Assembly: GCA_963835215.1 (NCBI GenBank)
Contig: CAWIES010000003.1
Location: 1-64,000, forward strand
Direction of reading: 5' to 3'
DNA: 64,000 nucleotides
Origin: Roseiarcus sp963835215
Lineage (GTDB): Bacteria > Pseudomonadota > Alphaproteobacteria > Rhizobiales > Beijerinckiaceae
Shown here: positions 27,293-38,403 of the stretch, piece by piece
How positions within the stretch are numbered: position 1 is the first letter of the stretch
Layout: each line of letters starts with the position of its first letter
Notes under the pieces: generated by a model
Databases searched by the model: none
Seen by the model: the letters and a program-made list of their open reading frames with translations, nothing else
Told to the model about the DNA's origin: nothing
Made by a program: the position numbers and the translations under genes

Positions 27293-27485
27293 AGCCTCTT
27301 CCCCGGCGAGGTCGGGCGCCGCCACTGCGTCCCTCGGCTCCGCGCCGCGGCGCACAAATTCGACGAACTCACTGGTCTTGTCCAGCATTCGTTGCGGCGC
27401 GCGCCGCCCGAGGATTGCCGATCTGGGTCGCGCCGAGGCACAATACGTCCGCCCTTCGCCCGAACGCGTGAGAGATACGCCGCCG

Positions 27486-28917
27486 ATGTCCGCTGAAACC
27501 CGCCTTTTCCTGCGCCACCGCGAGGGTCGCCTCACCGCCCGCGTCGTCGCGGACTTGACGGACGCGCTCGCCGCGCGATTCGGGAACGCCCTCGCGACCT
27601 CCGAAGCGGTGCGCCGCCAGCACGGCCACACCTTGACTTGGATCGAGACCGCACCGCCCGACGCCGTGGTCTTCGCCGAAACGCGCGAAGATGTGATCGA
27701 CGCGGTGCGAATTTGCGCCGCGCACGACGCGCCGATCGTGCCGTTCGGGGCCGGCACCTCGCTCGAGGGCCATGTCAACGCGCTGCACGGGGGCGTGTCG
27801 ATCGACTGCTCGCGAATGAACCGCGTGCTCGCGGTGCACGCCGAAGACCTCGATTGCGTCGTCGAGCCCGGCGTGACGCGCAAGGCGCTCAACGACACGC
27901 TGCGCGACACCGGTCTGTTCTTCCCGATCGACCCGGGCGCCGACGCTTCGATCGGCGGCATGGCGGCGACGCGCGCTTCCGGCACCAATGCGGTGCGCTA
28001 CGGCACGATGAAGGACAACGTGCTGTCGCTCGGCGTCGTGACCGCCGAGGGCGCCTTCCTGCGCACCGCCGCCGAGCGAAGAAGATCCTCGGCGGGCTAC
28101 GACCTGACGCGGCTGTTCGTCGGCTCGGAGGGCACGCTCGGCGATGATCGTCGAGGTCACGCTGCGGCTCGCCGGCGTCCCCGAGGCGATCGCCGGCGGC
28201 CATTGCCCGTTCCCCAGCGTGCGCGCCGCTTGCGACGTGACGATCGCGACCATCCAATCGGGCCTGCCGGTCGCGCGCATCGAGCTGCTCGACGCGCTGC
28301 AGGTCAAGGCGTGCAACGCCTATTCCAAGCTGACGCTGCCCGAAATCGCCGACGCTGTTCGTCGAGTTCCACGGCAGCCCCGAGAGCGTCGCCGAACAGG
28401 CGCGCCGCTTCGGCGAGATCGCCCTCGAGAACGGGGGCGGACCGTTCGTGTGGACGAGCAAGCCTGAAGAGCGCAGCCGGCTGTGGCAGGCGCGCCACGA
28501 CGCCTATTGGGCGGTCGCGGCGCTGCGGCCGGGCGCGCGCCCCTTCGCCACCGATGTCTGCGTGCCGATCTCGCGCCTCGCCGATTGCGTCGAGGAGACG
28601 CAGCGCGACATCGCCGAGCACGGCCTGATCGCGCCGATCGTCGGCCACGTCGGCGACGGCAACTTTCATACGTCAGCCCGCTCGTCGACATGAACGATCC
28701 GGCCGACGTCGAGCGCGCCGAGCGCTTCGCCGGCCGGCTCGCCCGCCGCGCCATCGCCATGGACGGCACCTGCACCGGCGAACACGGCGTCGGCCAGAAG
28801 AAGATCCCTTACGTCGAAGTCGAGCATGGGCCGGACGCGATCGACCTGATGCGCCGCATCAAGCTCGCCTTCGACCCGCAGAACCTGTTCAACCCGGGGA
28901 AGATTTTTCGCGAGTGA
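27486..28917 (+). CDS. FAD-linked oxidase, glycolate oxidase GlcD-like, frame broken at three points
   Basis: Flavoprotein oxidising a 2-hydroxyacid, glycolate or D-lactate. The FAD-binding PCMH part has PIVPFGAGTSLEGHVNAL, VVEPGVTRKALNDTL, DPGADASIGGMAATRASG and GYDLTRLFVGSEGTLG. The C-terminal cap continues in other frames: RLAGVPEAIAGGHCPFPS, then LFVEFHGSPESVAEQARRFG and IVGHVGDGNFH, then VSPLVDMNDPADVERAERF and TCTGEHGVGQKK to PQNLFNPGKIF. Breaks lie near 28142, 28352 and 28672. All conserved blocks survive, so the breaks look like indels. GlcE/GlcF subunits are absent, favouring a single-subunit enzyme. Divergence from hyi/glycerate kinase suggests glycolate as substrate. Confidence 0.85.
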
Positions 28918-28997
28918 TGGCGCGACCAACCCTCGTCCGGTGCACGGGATGGGGGTTGGTGTGGGGGCCGGTAGCGCAGCATGGAGAACGGGCCGCG

Positions 28998-29519
28998 CTA
29001 GCGGGCGACCCGCTCGTACTCGACAAACGCAAACTCCGCTTCGTCGCGCGGGCCGCGGACGCCGGGCTCGCGGCGCGCTTCGCGCCAGAGCGAGGGATCG
29101 ATCGCGGGAAAACGTGCGTCGCCGGCCGGGGCGAGGTCGACTTCGGTGATCAGCAGCCGCGAGGCGCGCAAGATCGTCTGCGCGTAGATTTCGCCGCCGC
29201 CCGCGATGACGATCTCGCTTGATCCGCTGGCGCGCGCCGCGGCTTCAGCGACCCGCAGCGCCTCATCGACATCGTGCGCGACCGACACGCCCGCTGGAGC
29301 GAAACTCGCATCGCGCGTGACGACGATGGTCGTCGCGCCCCGGCAGCGGCGCGCCGATCGACTGGAAGGTCTTGCGGCCCATGATCAGCGGCTTGCCCAT
29401 CGTCAGCGCCTTGAAGCGCTTGAGATCGCTCGAAAGGCGCCAGGGCAGCGCGTTGCTGCGCGCCGATCGACGCCGTTGCGCGCCACCGCCGCGATCAGCG
29501 CAAGCGCTGGCGCGCTCAC
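28998..29519 (-). CDS. folA: dihydrofolate reductase, frame broken at two points
   Basis: Reduces dihydrofolate to tetrahydrofolate with NADPH, closing the cycle driven by thymidylate synthase. The start is GTG at 29519 (VSAPALALIAAVARNGV), which overlaps the thyA stop as GTGA. Then come NALPWRLSSDLKRFKALTMGKPLIMGRKTFQSIG (substrate and NADPH sites) in a second frame and AHDVDEALRVAEAA, EIVIAGGGEIYAQ and LLITEVDLAPAGD in the third. Breaks are near 29466 and 29335. The joined product would be about 173 residues, normal for the family. Breaks are probably indels. Confidence 0.87.
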
Positions 29520-30324
29520 ACCGCCACCGGCGCCTTGATCGCCGGCCAGGGATCGTAGCCTTCGAAGCGCGATCGCCGCGGCGTCGAGGTCGAACAGCGC
29601 CCCGCGCGGCGAGGGCTTGGCGGGGGCGAGGACGAGGCGCGGCAGCGGGCGCGGCTCGCGCGACAATTGCTCGCGCGCCTGCTCCTCGTGATTGGAATAG
29701 AGATGCGCGTCGCCGAAGGTGTGGACGAAATCGCCGACCTCGAGACCGCATTCACGCGCGACAAGATGGGTCAGCAGCGCGTAGCTGGCGATGTTGAACG
29801 GCACGCCGAGGAACAGGTCGGCCGAACGCTGGTAGAGCTGGCACGAGAGCCGCCCATCGGCGACGTAGAACTGGAACAGGCAGTGGCAGGGCGGCAGCTT
29901 CATGCGCTCGATGTCGGGCACGTTCCACGCCGACACGATCAGGCGCCGCGAATTGGGATTGCGGCGGATTTCGCCGATCAGCCAGGCGATCTGGTCGTAG
30001 ACCCGCCCGTCCCGGCCCTCCCAGGCGCGCCATTGCGCGCCCGTAGACCGGGCCGAGTTCGCCCTCCGCGTCCGCCCACTCATCCCAGATCGAAACGCCG
30101 TTGGCTTTGAGATAGGCGATGTTGGTTTCGCCATTGAGAAACCAGATCAGCTCGTGAACGATCGCCTTGAGGTGCAGCCGCTTGGTTGTGACCAGCGGGA
30201 AACCTTCGGCGAGGTCGAAGCGGATCTGACGGCCGAACAGCGACCGCACGCCGGTCCCGGTGCGGTCGCCCTTGACCGCGCCGCGTTCCAACGCTTCGCG
30301 CAAAAGTTCGAGATAGGCCCGCAT
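29516..30324 (-). CDS. thyA: thymidylate synthase, frame broken at two points
   Basis: Methylates dUMP to dTMP using methylene-tetrahydrofolate. N-terminal frame: MRAYLELLREALERGAVKGDRTGTG, FGRQIRFDLAEGFPLVTTK and ELIWFLNGETNIAYL. After a break near 30046 (an extra G in a G run): RRLIVSAWNVPDIERMKLPPCHCLFQFYV with the catalytic Cys, YQRSADLFLGVPFNIASYALLTHL and HTFGDAHLYSNH. After a second break near 29575: FEGYDPWPAIKAPVAV, the conserved C-terminus. The joined length of about 268 residues is normal. Coupled to folA by a four-base overlap, a common arrangement. Confidence 0.9.
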
Positions 30325-30385
30325 TGCGCCCCGCCATCGAATGGTGGGTTGTTCTTAGACGATTCGGGGCGCCGGGGCAGCGTCC

Positions 30386-30646
30386 TTAGTGGACGCTGAC
30401 CGTTTCGAGCTCATTCTGCCAGGCGTTGGCGATCGCCGCGTCCTTGGAGTCGGTCAGCATGATCGGCGAGCCGTCGGCGCCGAGCAGCGCAAACAGTTGC
30501 AGACCGGGGCGGATCGCCGGAGCTTGGGGGAACAGCCGCTGAGCGTCCTCGGACTTGATCGTCTTGACATAGGCGATCGAGCCGCCGCCGAGGTGAGCGA
30601 ATTCCTGGGGCGTCAAAGCGCCGTTTCTTGCGTTCGCATTCATCAT
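30386..30646 (-). CDS. DUF1150 family protein
   Basis: An 86-residue alphaproteobacterial protein of DUF1150. It begins MMNANARNGALTPQEFAHLGGGSIAYVK and carries the family stretch QLFALLGADGSPIMLTDSKDAAIANA. Its gene lies 52 bases downstream of hsp20 on the same strand, the typical setting of this family, so it is probably co-induced by heat. No catalytic residue is recognisable. Role unknown, but linkage points to protein-quality control. Confidence 0.9.
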   Translation of the reverse strand: MMNANARNGALTPQEFAHLGGGSIAYVKTIKSEDAQRLFPQAPAIRPGLQLFALLGADGSPIMLTDSKDAAIANAWQNELETVSVH

Positions 30647-30698
30647 CTCTCACTCCTTCCGGGCCGTCTCGCGACGCGCCCAGGCGCACACCATCAGT

Positions 30699-31127
30699 TC
30701 AGTCGCGCGCCGCAATATTGATCTTCTTCACGATTCTCTCCGGTTGCGGCCGGGCCACGTCGATCGACAACAATCCATTCGCAAGTTCGGCGCCGCGCAC
30801 CTGCATGCCTTCGGCAAGCAGGAAGCTGCGCTGAAACTGTCGCGCGGCGATGCCGCGGTGGAGATAGTCGCGCGACTTGTCGTCTTGTTGGCGCCCGCGG
30901 ATCGACAGTTGGTTTTCCTCCTGGGTCACCTCGATCTGGTCTTGGGAAAATCCCGCAACCGCAAGGGTGATCCGTAGAACCTCCGGCGCGCCGTCGCTCG
31001 CCGCGATTCGCTCAATATTATAAGGAGGATAGCCGTCCGCGGCGGACTTCGAAGCCTTGTCGAGCGCACGCTCGATGCCATCGAAGCCAAGCAGAAACGG
31101 AGAACTCAGCGCCGTCACACGCACCAT
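30699..31127 (-). CDS. Hsp20 family small heat-shock protein
   Basis: ATP-independent holdase that binds unfolding proteins as large oligomers. 142 residues, with the class A N-terminus (FLLGFDGIERALDKASKSAADGYPPYNIER). The alpha-crystallin domain covers about residues 37-130: VLRITLAVAGFSQDQIEVTQEENQLSIRG, the GIAARQFQRSFLLAEGMQV stretch and NGLLSIDVARPQPE. It ends in the oligomerisation-type tail (IVKKINIAARD). An RpoH-like promoter and a hairpin hiding the ribosome binding site lie upstream (separate entries). DUF1150 follows. Confidence 0.94.
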   Translation of the reverse strand: MVRVTALSSPFLLGFDGIERALDKASKSAADGYPPYNIERIAASDGAPEVLRITLAVAGFSQDQIEVTQEENQLSIRGRQQDDKSRDYLHRGIAARQFQRSFLLAEGMQVRGAELANGLLSIDVARPQPERIVKKINIAARD

Positions 31128-31131
31128 GATC

Positions 31132-31187
31132 GAAGCCCCTTTCAGGCGCTCCGCCGAACTGGCCTTCTTAAGCGAACGACCCGTTCG
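31132..31187 (-). promoter_or_regulatory. candidate RNA thermometer (ROSE-like) in the hsp20 leader
   Basis: In the minus-strand RNA, CGAACG-GGU-CGUUCG forms a perfect hairpin (31187-31173). Closer to the start, GGAGCGCC can pair with GGGGCUUC (31152-31132), enclosing UGAAA, with one internal G-G mismatch and one G-U pair. The second stem occupies the AGGGG ribosome binding site of hsp20. A mismatched stem over the binding site is the hallmark of ROSE thermometers. The classical UUGCU motif is not present, so this is a candidate only. Confidence 0.4.
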
Positions 31188-31235
31188 GCTACCGTCGCAA
31201 CCGGTCCGGACCGCTTGGGGCGCTCCGAACAGGTC

Positions 31236-31265
31236 AAATATGGCCTCGCCGGCCGGTCATTCAAG
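31236..31265 (-). promoter_or_regulatory. RpoH (sigma-32)-like promoter of hsp20
   Basis: On the minus strand CTTGAA (31265-31260) and CATATTT (31242-31236) are separated by 17 bases, close to the alphaproteobacterial heat-shock consensus CTTGAA-N-CYTATNT. Transcription would start near 31228, leaving a leader of about 100 bases before the hsp20 ATG. Confidence 0.6.
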
Positions 31266-31431
31266 ACCTGTGGCGAGGGGCGACGTTGGGCGAACGGGGC
31301 CCGAACCTTGATGATGAAACGAAAACTTGAAGGAATTCTCTACGGATCGGCGGCAGGCGCCCCACCCGCGCAGGCGACAGGGCGCGAGCAGATCGGCTAT
31401 CAACAAGCCGCTCCCGCGCTTAAGTAGGCCC

Positions 31432-32792
31432 ATGCTCAAGACCAAATTCGGCGTCAAACGCCTGTGCCAGGCCTGCGGCGCGCGCTTCTATGATCTCGGC
31501 AAGCGTCCGGTCGTCTGCCCGCGCTGCGGCGCCGAAGTTGCTCTCGAGCGGCTGAAACGCACGCGCGCGCCCAAATCCGCCGCGCCCGACGAGACGCCGC
31601 CGCCCCAAGCGGGCGCCTCGCCCGTCGAGCGCAAACAAGCGGGCGCCCCATCCGCCGAACGCAAACAAGAGCGCGCCGCGCCGCGGCCCGCCCCGGAATG
31701 GTCGAGCGAACAGGCAGCGGCGCTCGACAAGGTCGGACGCTGGCTGCAAAGCGGGCGAGCCGCAGGTGTTTCGCCTGTTCGGCTATGCCGGCGTCGGCAA
31801 GACGACGCTCGCCCGCCATCTCGCCGAAGGCGCGCACGGCGAGACCGCGTTCGCCGCCTTCACCGGCAAGGCGGCCCTGGTGATGCGCTCCAAGGGCTGC
31901 GTCGGCGCGACGACCATCCACGCGCTTGATCTACCGCGCGAGCGAGGGCGAGAATGGCGCGCCGAGCTTCACGCTCAACCACGACGGGCCCGCTTCGCGC
32001 GCGGCGCTGATCGTCATCGACGAATGCTCGATGGTCGACGCCGAGCTCGGCCGCGATCTGCTCTCGTTCGGCAAGCCAATCCTGGTCCTGGGCGATCCCG
32101 CGCAACTGCCGCCCGGTCAAGGGCGGCGGCTTCTTCACCGAGGCCGAGCCCGACGTGATGCTGACCGCAAATTCATCGCCAGGCGGAGGACGATCCGATC
32201 ATCCGCCTGTCGGAGATCGTCCGCGACGGCGGGCGAGATCGCCTACGGCGAATACGGCGAAGCCGCGTCATCCGCCGCGCCGATATCGACGACCGCCGAC
32301 GTGCTCGAGGCCGATCAGGTGCTGGTCGGGATCAACCGCACCCGCCGGCTCTACAACCAGCGCATTCGCCAACTCAAGGGCATGAACGAGCCGCTGCCGG
32401 TTGCCGGCGACAAGCTGGTCTGTCTGCGCAACGATCGCGTCAAGGGCCTGATCAACGGCGGCCTCTGGCGGGTCGAGGACGCTCGGCGGCGATGCGCAAG
32501 GATTTCGTGCGCATGACGGTGCGCTCCGAGGACGATCCCAGCCGCGCTTCGGTCAAGGTCGCGACGCTGAGGCAGTTCTTCGAGGGCGGCGAAGCCGACC
32601 TGCCCTATCCCGCTGCGGCGCGAATCCGACGAGTTCGACTACGGCTACGCCCTCACCGTCCACAAGGCGCAAGGATCGCAGTGGGACGACGTCGTTCTGT
32701 TCGACGAGAGCCGCGCTTTCCGCGAGCACCGCGCGCGCTGGCTCTACACCGGGCTGACGCGCGCGGCGCGTCGGCTGACGCTGGTGCGCTGA
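31432..32792 (+). CDS. RecD-like superfamily 1 helicase with N-terminal zinc ribbon, frame broken at about nine points
   Basis: The N-terminal 36 residues are a four-Cys zinc ribbon (LCQACGARFYDLGKRP, then CPRCGAEV) like the FYDL motif of the TIGR02300 family. In the same frame a Pro/Ala/Lys linker with the near-repeat ERKQAGAP leads to the helicase start EWSSEQAAALDKVG. The helicase follows in shifting frames: Walker A FGYAGVGKTTLARHL, TGKAALVMRSKGC, Walker B ALIVIDECSMVD, PILVLGDPAQLPP, EIHRQAEDDPIIRLSEIVRD, LVGINRTRRLYNQRIR and the C-terminal ALTVHKAQGSQWDDVVLF with LYTGLTRAARRL. Breaks lie near 31753, 31927, 32113, 32168, 32230, 32267, 32291, 32482 and 32612. DNA-dependent 5'-3' helicase activity is inferred from the family. 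Confidence 0.78.
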
Positions 32793-33281
32793 CTATTTCG
32801 TGCCGTTGAAATAGCCGGAGTGGATCGCGAGGCCGAGCACCGCAAGAGCGACGACGATCGCCACCGCCCACAATGCGCCGGTCGCCGAGCCGATCGACGT
32901 CGCGGGCCGGCGCGCTCCCATTCGCCCGGGAATTTCGCCCGACAGCGTCATGTCGGCGAGACGGCGATAGGTCGTCAGGCGCCGCTCGGTGCTCTCGCCG
33001 ATGATGTAGGACCGCGTCTCGGCTTCGCTGGGCGCGCGCGAGGTCACCTTGACGAAATCGTCGAGCCACGCGCGCTTGTTCTGCTTGTAGATCGAATAGG
33101 CGATCAGCCCGGCGACATCTTCCTCGTTGGGCGCAACCAACGCATCGAAGATCGGATTGCGCTCGGCGTCGCCGACGGCTTCGGTCGAAGGCGCCAAGCC
33201 GCCCGCCTGGGGTAGGTTCGGCATCGTTCCTCCACCGATCGTCCGCGGCGCGTCGCTGTCCATATCGCTCATCGCTCCCAT
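32793..33281 (-). CDS. C-terminally anchored membrane protein of unknown function
   Basis: 162 residues from an ATG preceded by AGGAGG with a five-base spacer. The N-terminal 50 residues are Gly/Pro/Asp-rich and look disordered. A soluble helical part follows (NPIFDALVAPNEEDVAGLIAYSIYKQNKRAWLDDF, then SEAETRSYIIGESTERRL). One transmembrane helix near the end (GALWAVAIVVALAVLGLAI) leaves only a short polar tail, so it is a tail-anchored protein with most of its mass in the cytoplasm. I recognise no named family. It converges with the helicase gene: their stop codons are adjacent. Confidence 0.75.
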   Translation of the reverse strand: MGAMSDMDSDAPRTIGGGTMPNLPQAGGLAPSTEAVGDAERNPIFDALVAPNEEDVAGLIAYSIYKQNKRAWLDDFVKVTSRAPSEAETRSYIIGESTERRLTTYRRLADMTLSGEIPGRMGARRPATSIGSATGALWAVAIVVALAVLGLAIHSGYFNGTK

Positions 33282-33385
33282 GGCCTCCTCCTGGCGCCGC
33301 GCCAAACTCGCCCCGGCCGCCGGACAGGATACGCCAGCAGCGCGCCGCGCCGCAATGCGCGATCGCATCGAATCTGCAGCCGGCG

Positions 33386-33919
33386 TCAATGCAGCGGATA
33401 GTCGACTTCAACGACGTAGGGGCCGCCGCCGACCGAGTCGCGCGACGAATAGAGGGCGAATCCCGCCGCCTCAAAGGCTGGCGCGGCGAATCCCCCGCGT
33501 GCGCCCAGATACTCGGCGACCGCCATTGGCGAGACCGCGCGTAGGCGGGCCAGCGTGACATGGGGAGAAAAATTGCGTGTTTCGGGCGCCAGCCCGACAC
33601 GACGCAGCCGGTGCTCAAGCTCGCCCTGCAATTCGACCAGCGCCGACGATCGCTTGATCTTGGCGACGATGGCGCGCGGCCTGGCGCCGCCGAACCACCC
33701 GAGGCCCTCGAAGTCGACCTCGACCGGCGAGCGACGCACGCTCGCCAGCGCGTCGGCGACTTCGTGAGCGGCGTGCGCATCGACGTCGCCGATAAAGCGT
33801 AACGTAAGGTGATAGGCGCTCGGATCGATCCAGTGGGCGCCGTACAGGCCGCCGCGCGCGCTGGCGAGCCTCGCCACGACGGCGGGGGGAAGCGACAAAG
33901 CGGCGAAGAGACGGGGCAT
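33386..33919 (-). CDS. thpR: RNA 2',3'-cyclic phosphodiesterase (2H family)
   Basis: 177-residue 2H phosphoesterase that opens 2',3'-cyclic phosphate ends of RNA. The two signature His-x-Thr-x motifs are present: HLTLRFIGD near residue 37 and HVTLARL near residue 123. Other family features are MPRLFAALSLPPAV at the start, EVDFEGLGWFGGARPRAIVAKI and the C-terminal FALYSSRDSVGGGPYVVE. Single gene, 69 bases after lptE on the same strand, and possibly read through from it. Confidence 0.93.
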   Translation of the reverse strand: MPRLFAALSLPPAVVARLASARGGLYGAHWIDPSAYHLTLRFIGDVDAHAAHEVADALASVRRSPVEVDFEGLGWFGGARPRAIVAKIKRSSALVELQGELEHRLRRVGLAPETRNFSPHVTLARLRAVSPMAVAEYLGARGGFAAPAFEAAGFALYSSRDSVGGGPYVVEVDYPLH

Positions 33920-33988
33920 CGCAGGCTCCGCGGCGGCGCGGCGTTCTGTGGCGATCAGATTTGGGATCGATCGGACTTTGTGAGTCGA

Positions 33989-34484
33989 TCAGCTTTTGGC
34001 GCCGAGAGCCCCCGCGACGCGCAAGGCGATCTCGTCGGCCAGGGCGCGCGCGATGCGGATTTCGGCGTCACGCTCGGCGCGCAAATCGGCGAAACCCTGC
34101 AACGTGCGGTCGTAGACGGCGGCTGCGGTCGCCTCGCCCTGAAAGACGACCTTCTCGTCCTCGATCTTCATCAGCGAGAACTTCGCCAAGCTGACGACCG
34201 TCGCCGAGTCGGCGGTGTTGGTCTGGGATTCGATGGTCGGCGTCTGGGTCTTCTCGGTCAGTGTGACGGTCAGCCGATACTTGGCCGCCGGCGTCGAACC
34301 GGTGCCATTGAGGTTGGTGATCAGATCGTCGCCGAGATAGTGGCCGATGCGGTCCTTGATCGGGACAACCTCCACCGCCTGCAAATCCGCGACCAGCCCC
34401 GGATGCGCGGATTCGCTGTAAAGCGGCTGGAAACAGCCGCCAAGGAACAGCGTCAACGCCAGCGCGGCCGGTCCGCGCGCTTGA

Positions 34485-34498
<14 letters not shown>
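33989..34498 (-). CDS. lptE: LPS-assembly lipoprotein LptE
   Basis: Outer-membrane lipoprotein that plugs LptD and helps insert lipopolysaccharide. 169 residues. The signal peptide ends in the lipobox LGGCFQPLY, the mature Cys being at residue 22. Further family features are AVEVVPIKDRIGHYLGDDLITNL and SLMKIEDEKVVFQGEA, and the helical C-terminus ERDAEIRIARALADEIALRV. The start overlaps the leuS 3' end by 14 bases, matching the conserved alphaproteobacterial leuS-lptE order. holA, which often follows, is not here. Confidence 0.93.
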
Positions 34499-37134
<2,636 letters not shown>

Positions 37135-37409
37135 GGTCTCTGGGAGCCGTTTCGGTTCTGTTCGAGGAAGCGGCGCGACAAAACATGATTTGGCCAAGGG
37201 GGTCAAATCCTTTGCCCAGACGCGCCCGCCGACCCTAGCATTGCAGCGCCTTGCCGCGCGGCGCGCCGGTTCGGCGCCCTAAACGCCCCGGCCACGCCCG
37301 AGGGCCGCCGCCTGCGAAGCGAAATTGGCGAATTTGGCCGATTTGACCACATCTTGAGGTTGCGACATGGTCGCCGTGGCCGGGCTCCCGGCCGCAAGAG
37401 TGAAGCGTC

Positions 37410-38261
37410 ATGAGTTACAGTATTCACGAACCCAGCCTGCACGCGACGTCGGTGCTTGAGCTTCGGCCAACCCAGATGACGCTTGGCATGCGCGAAGTCG
37501 CGCTGAAGCGCAAAGCCTGGAAGGCGCAAGGTCTAAAGAAGCTCGACGGCTTTCTCGCCCACCACATGGCGCCGGTGGTCATCGGCCCGGGCGGTCATCG
37601 CTATCTCATCGACCATCACCATCTTGCCCGCGCCCTTTACGACGAGGGGGTCGGCAACGTGTTCGTCGCCATCGTCGCCGATTTCCACCAGCTCGACGGG
37701 CCGACGTTCTGGAACATCATGGATTTCCATGGCTGGACGCATCCTTTCGACGGCAAGGGGCGACGGCGCGACTTCGCCGATCTGCCCAAGACCGTCAGGG
37801 ACATGGAGGACGATCCCTACCGCTCGCTGGCGGGCGAACTGCGCAACTGGGGCGGCTTTGCCAAGGATACGACCCCGTTCTCGGAATTCATCTGGGCCGA
37901 TTTCCTGCGCCCGCGGATCAAGGCGAAGGACCTGCGCAAGAACTTCGACGCCTCGCTGACGCGCGCCGTCGCCTTCGCCAAGTCGGAGGCGGCAAACTAT
38001 CTGCCCGGCTGGTGCGCGCCGCACGGCAAGCCGGCGCTCGCCGCCGCCAAGGTCGCCGCCGCCAAGGTCGCCGCCGCCAAGAATGAAGCGGGCAAGACTG
38101 ACGCGGGCAAAACTGGCGCGGGCAAAACTGACGTGAGCAAGGCTCACGCGGGCAAGGCTCACGCGGGCAAGACCGGCGCCGGCAAGAACGGCAAGAAGAG
38201 CGGCAAGAGCAAGGGCGGCCTGAAAATGCGCCCCGACGCCCAGCCCGCTCCCGCCGACTGA
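37410..38261 (+). CDS. ParB-like protein (ParBc_2 type) with Lys-rich repeat tail
   Basis: 283 residues. The first 200 match the ParB-like ParBc_2 family: LELRPTQMTLGMREVALK, PVVIGPGGHRYLIDHHHLARAL, VFVAIVADFHQLDG, WTHPFDGKGRRRDFADLP and DDPYRSLAGELRNWGGF. The HHH cluster recalls the ParB/sulfiredoxin fold's nucleotide-phosphate pocket. The remaining 75 residues form a basic low-complexity tail of AAAKV and AGKT-type pentads ending in GKKSGKSKGG, similar to histone H1-like DNA-binding tails. No ParA partner or parS site is nearby, so a role in chromosome partition is not supported. Function unknown. Confidence 0.82.
   Translation: MSYSIHEPSLHATSVLELRPTQMTLGMREVALKRKAWKAQGLKKLDGFLAHHMAPVVIGPGGHRYLIDHHHLARALYDEGVGNVFVAIVADFHQLDGPTFWNIMDFHGWTHPFDGKGRRRDFADLPKTVRDMEDDPYRSLAGELRNWGGFAKDTTPFSEFIWADFLRPRIKAKDLRKNFDASLTRAVAFAKSEAANYLPGWCAPHGKPALAAAKVAAAKVAAAKNEAGKTDAGKTGAGKTDVSKAHAGKAHAGKTGAGKNGKKSGKSKGGLKMRPDAQPAPAD
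38088..38192 (+). repeat. 15-bp coding minisatellite, seven units
   Basis: Seven consecutive 15-bp units of form GCGGGCAARRCYSRC encode AGKTD, AGKTG, AGKTD, VSKAH, AGKAH, AGKTG and AGKNG in the tail of the ParB-like protein. It is preceded by two 15-bp GCCGCCGCCAAGGTC units. The units are similar enough to allow slippage, so copy number may vary between strains. Confidence 0.85.
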
Positions 38262-38358
38262 GCGGAGCGAGGAGCGTCCCGCCCGGAGCCGGGAGGCGGC
38301 CGAGGACCTCCTGCAAGTAAACTAGGTGAGCGCCACGCATGCGGCCCACACCCCATCC

Positions 38359-38390
38359 GGCCTTCGGCCACCTTCCCCAGCTTCGCTGGA
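38359..38390. repeat. short paired hairpins between two convergent genes
   Basis: GGCC-TTC-GGCC and, 9 bases on, CCAGC-TTC-GCTGG (38377-38389) lie between the ends of the ParB-like gene and the alcohol dehydrogenase gene. The flanking C/T-rich text resembles hairpin family A but the stems are shorter. It may serve as a terminator. Confidence 0.4.
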
Positions 38391-38403
38391 GAGGGGCCCG
38401 CAC

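Noticed and set aside
28918..28997. Gene between the GlcD-like oxidase and folA
   Set aside because: Only 80 bases with no start or ribosome binding site; the overlapping rightward frame is antisense to folA.
31432..32792. Helicase locus as a decayed pseudogene
   Set aside because: Despite about nine frame breaks, all helicase motifs are conserved and no in-frame nonsense substitution is needed. Neighbouring essential genes show the same kind of break.
38040..38192. CRISPR-like repeat
   Set aside because: The 15-bp units are contiguous, in frame and without spacers; they are a coding minisatellite.
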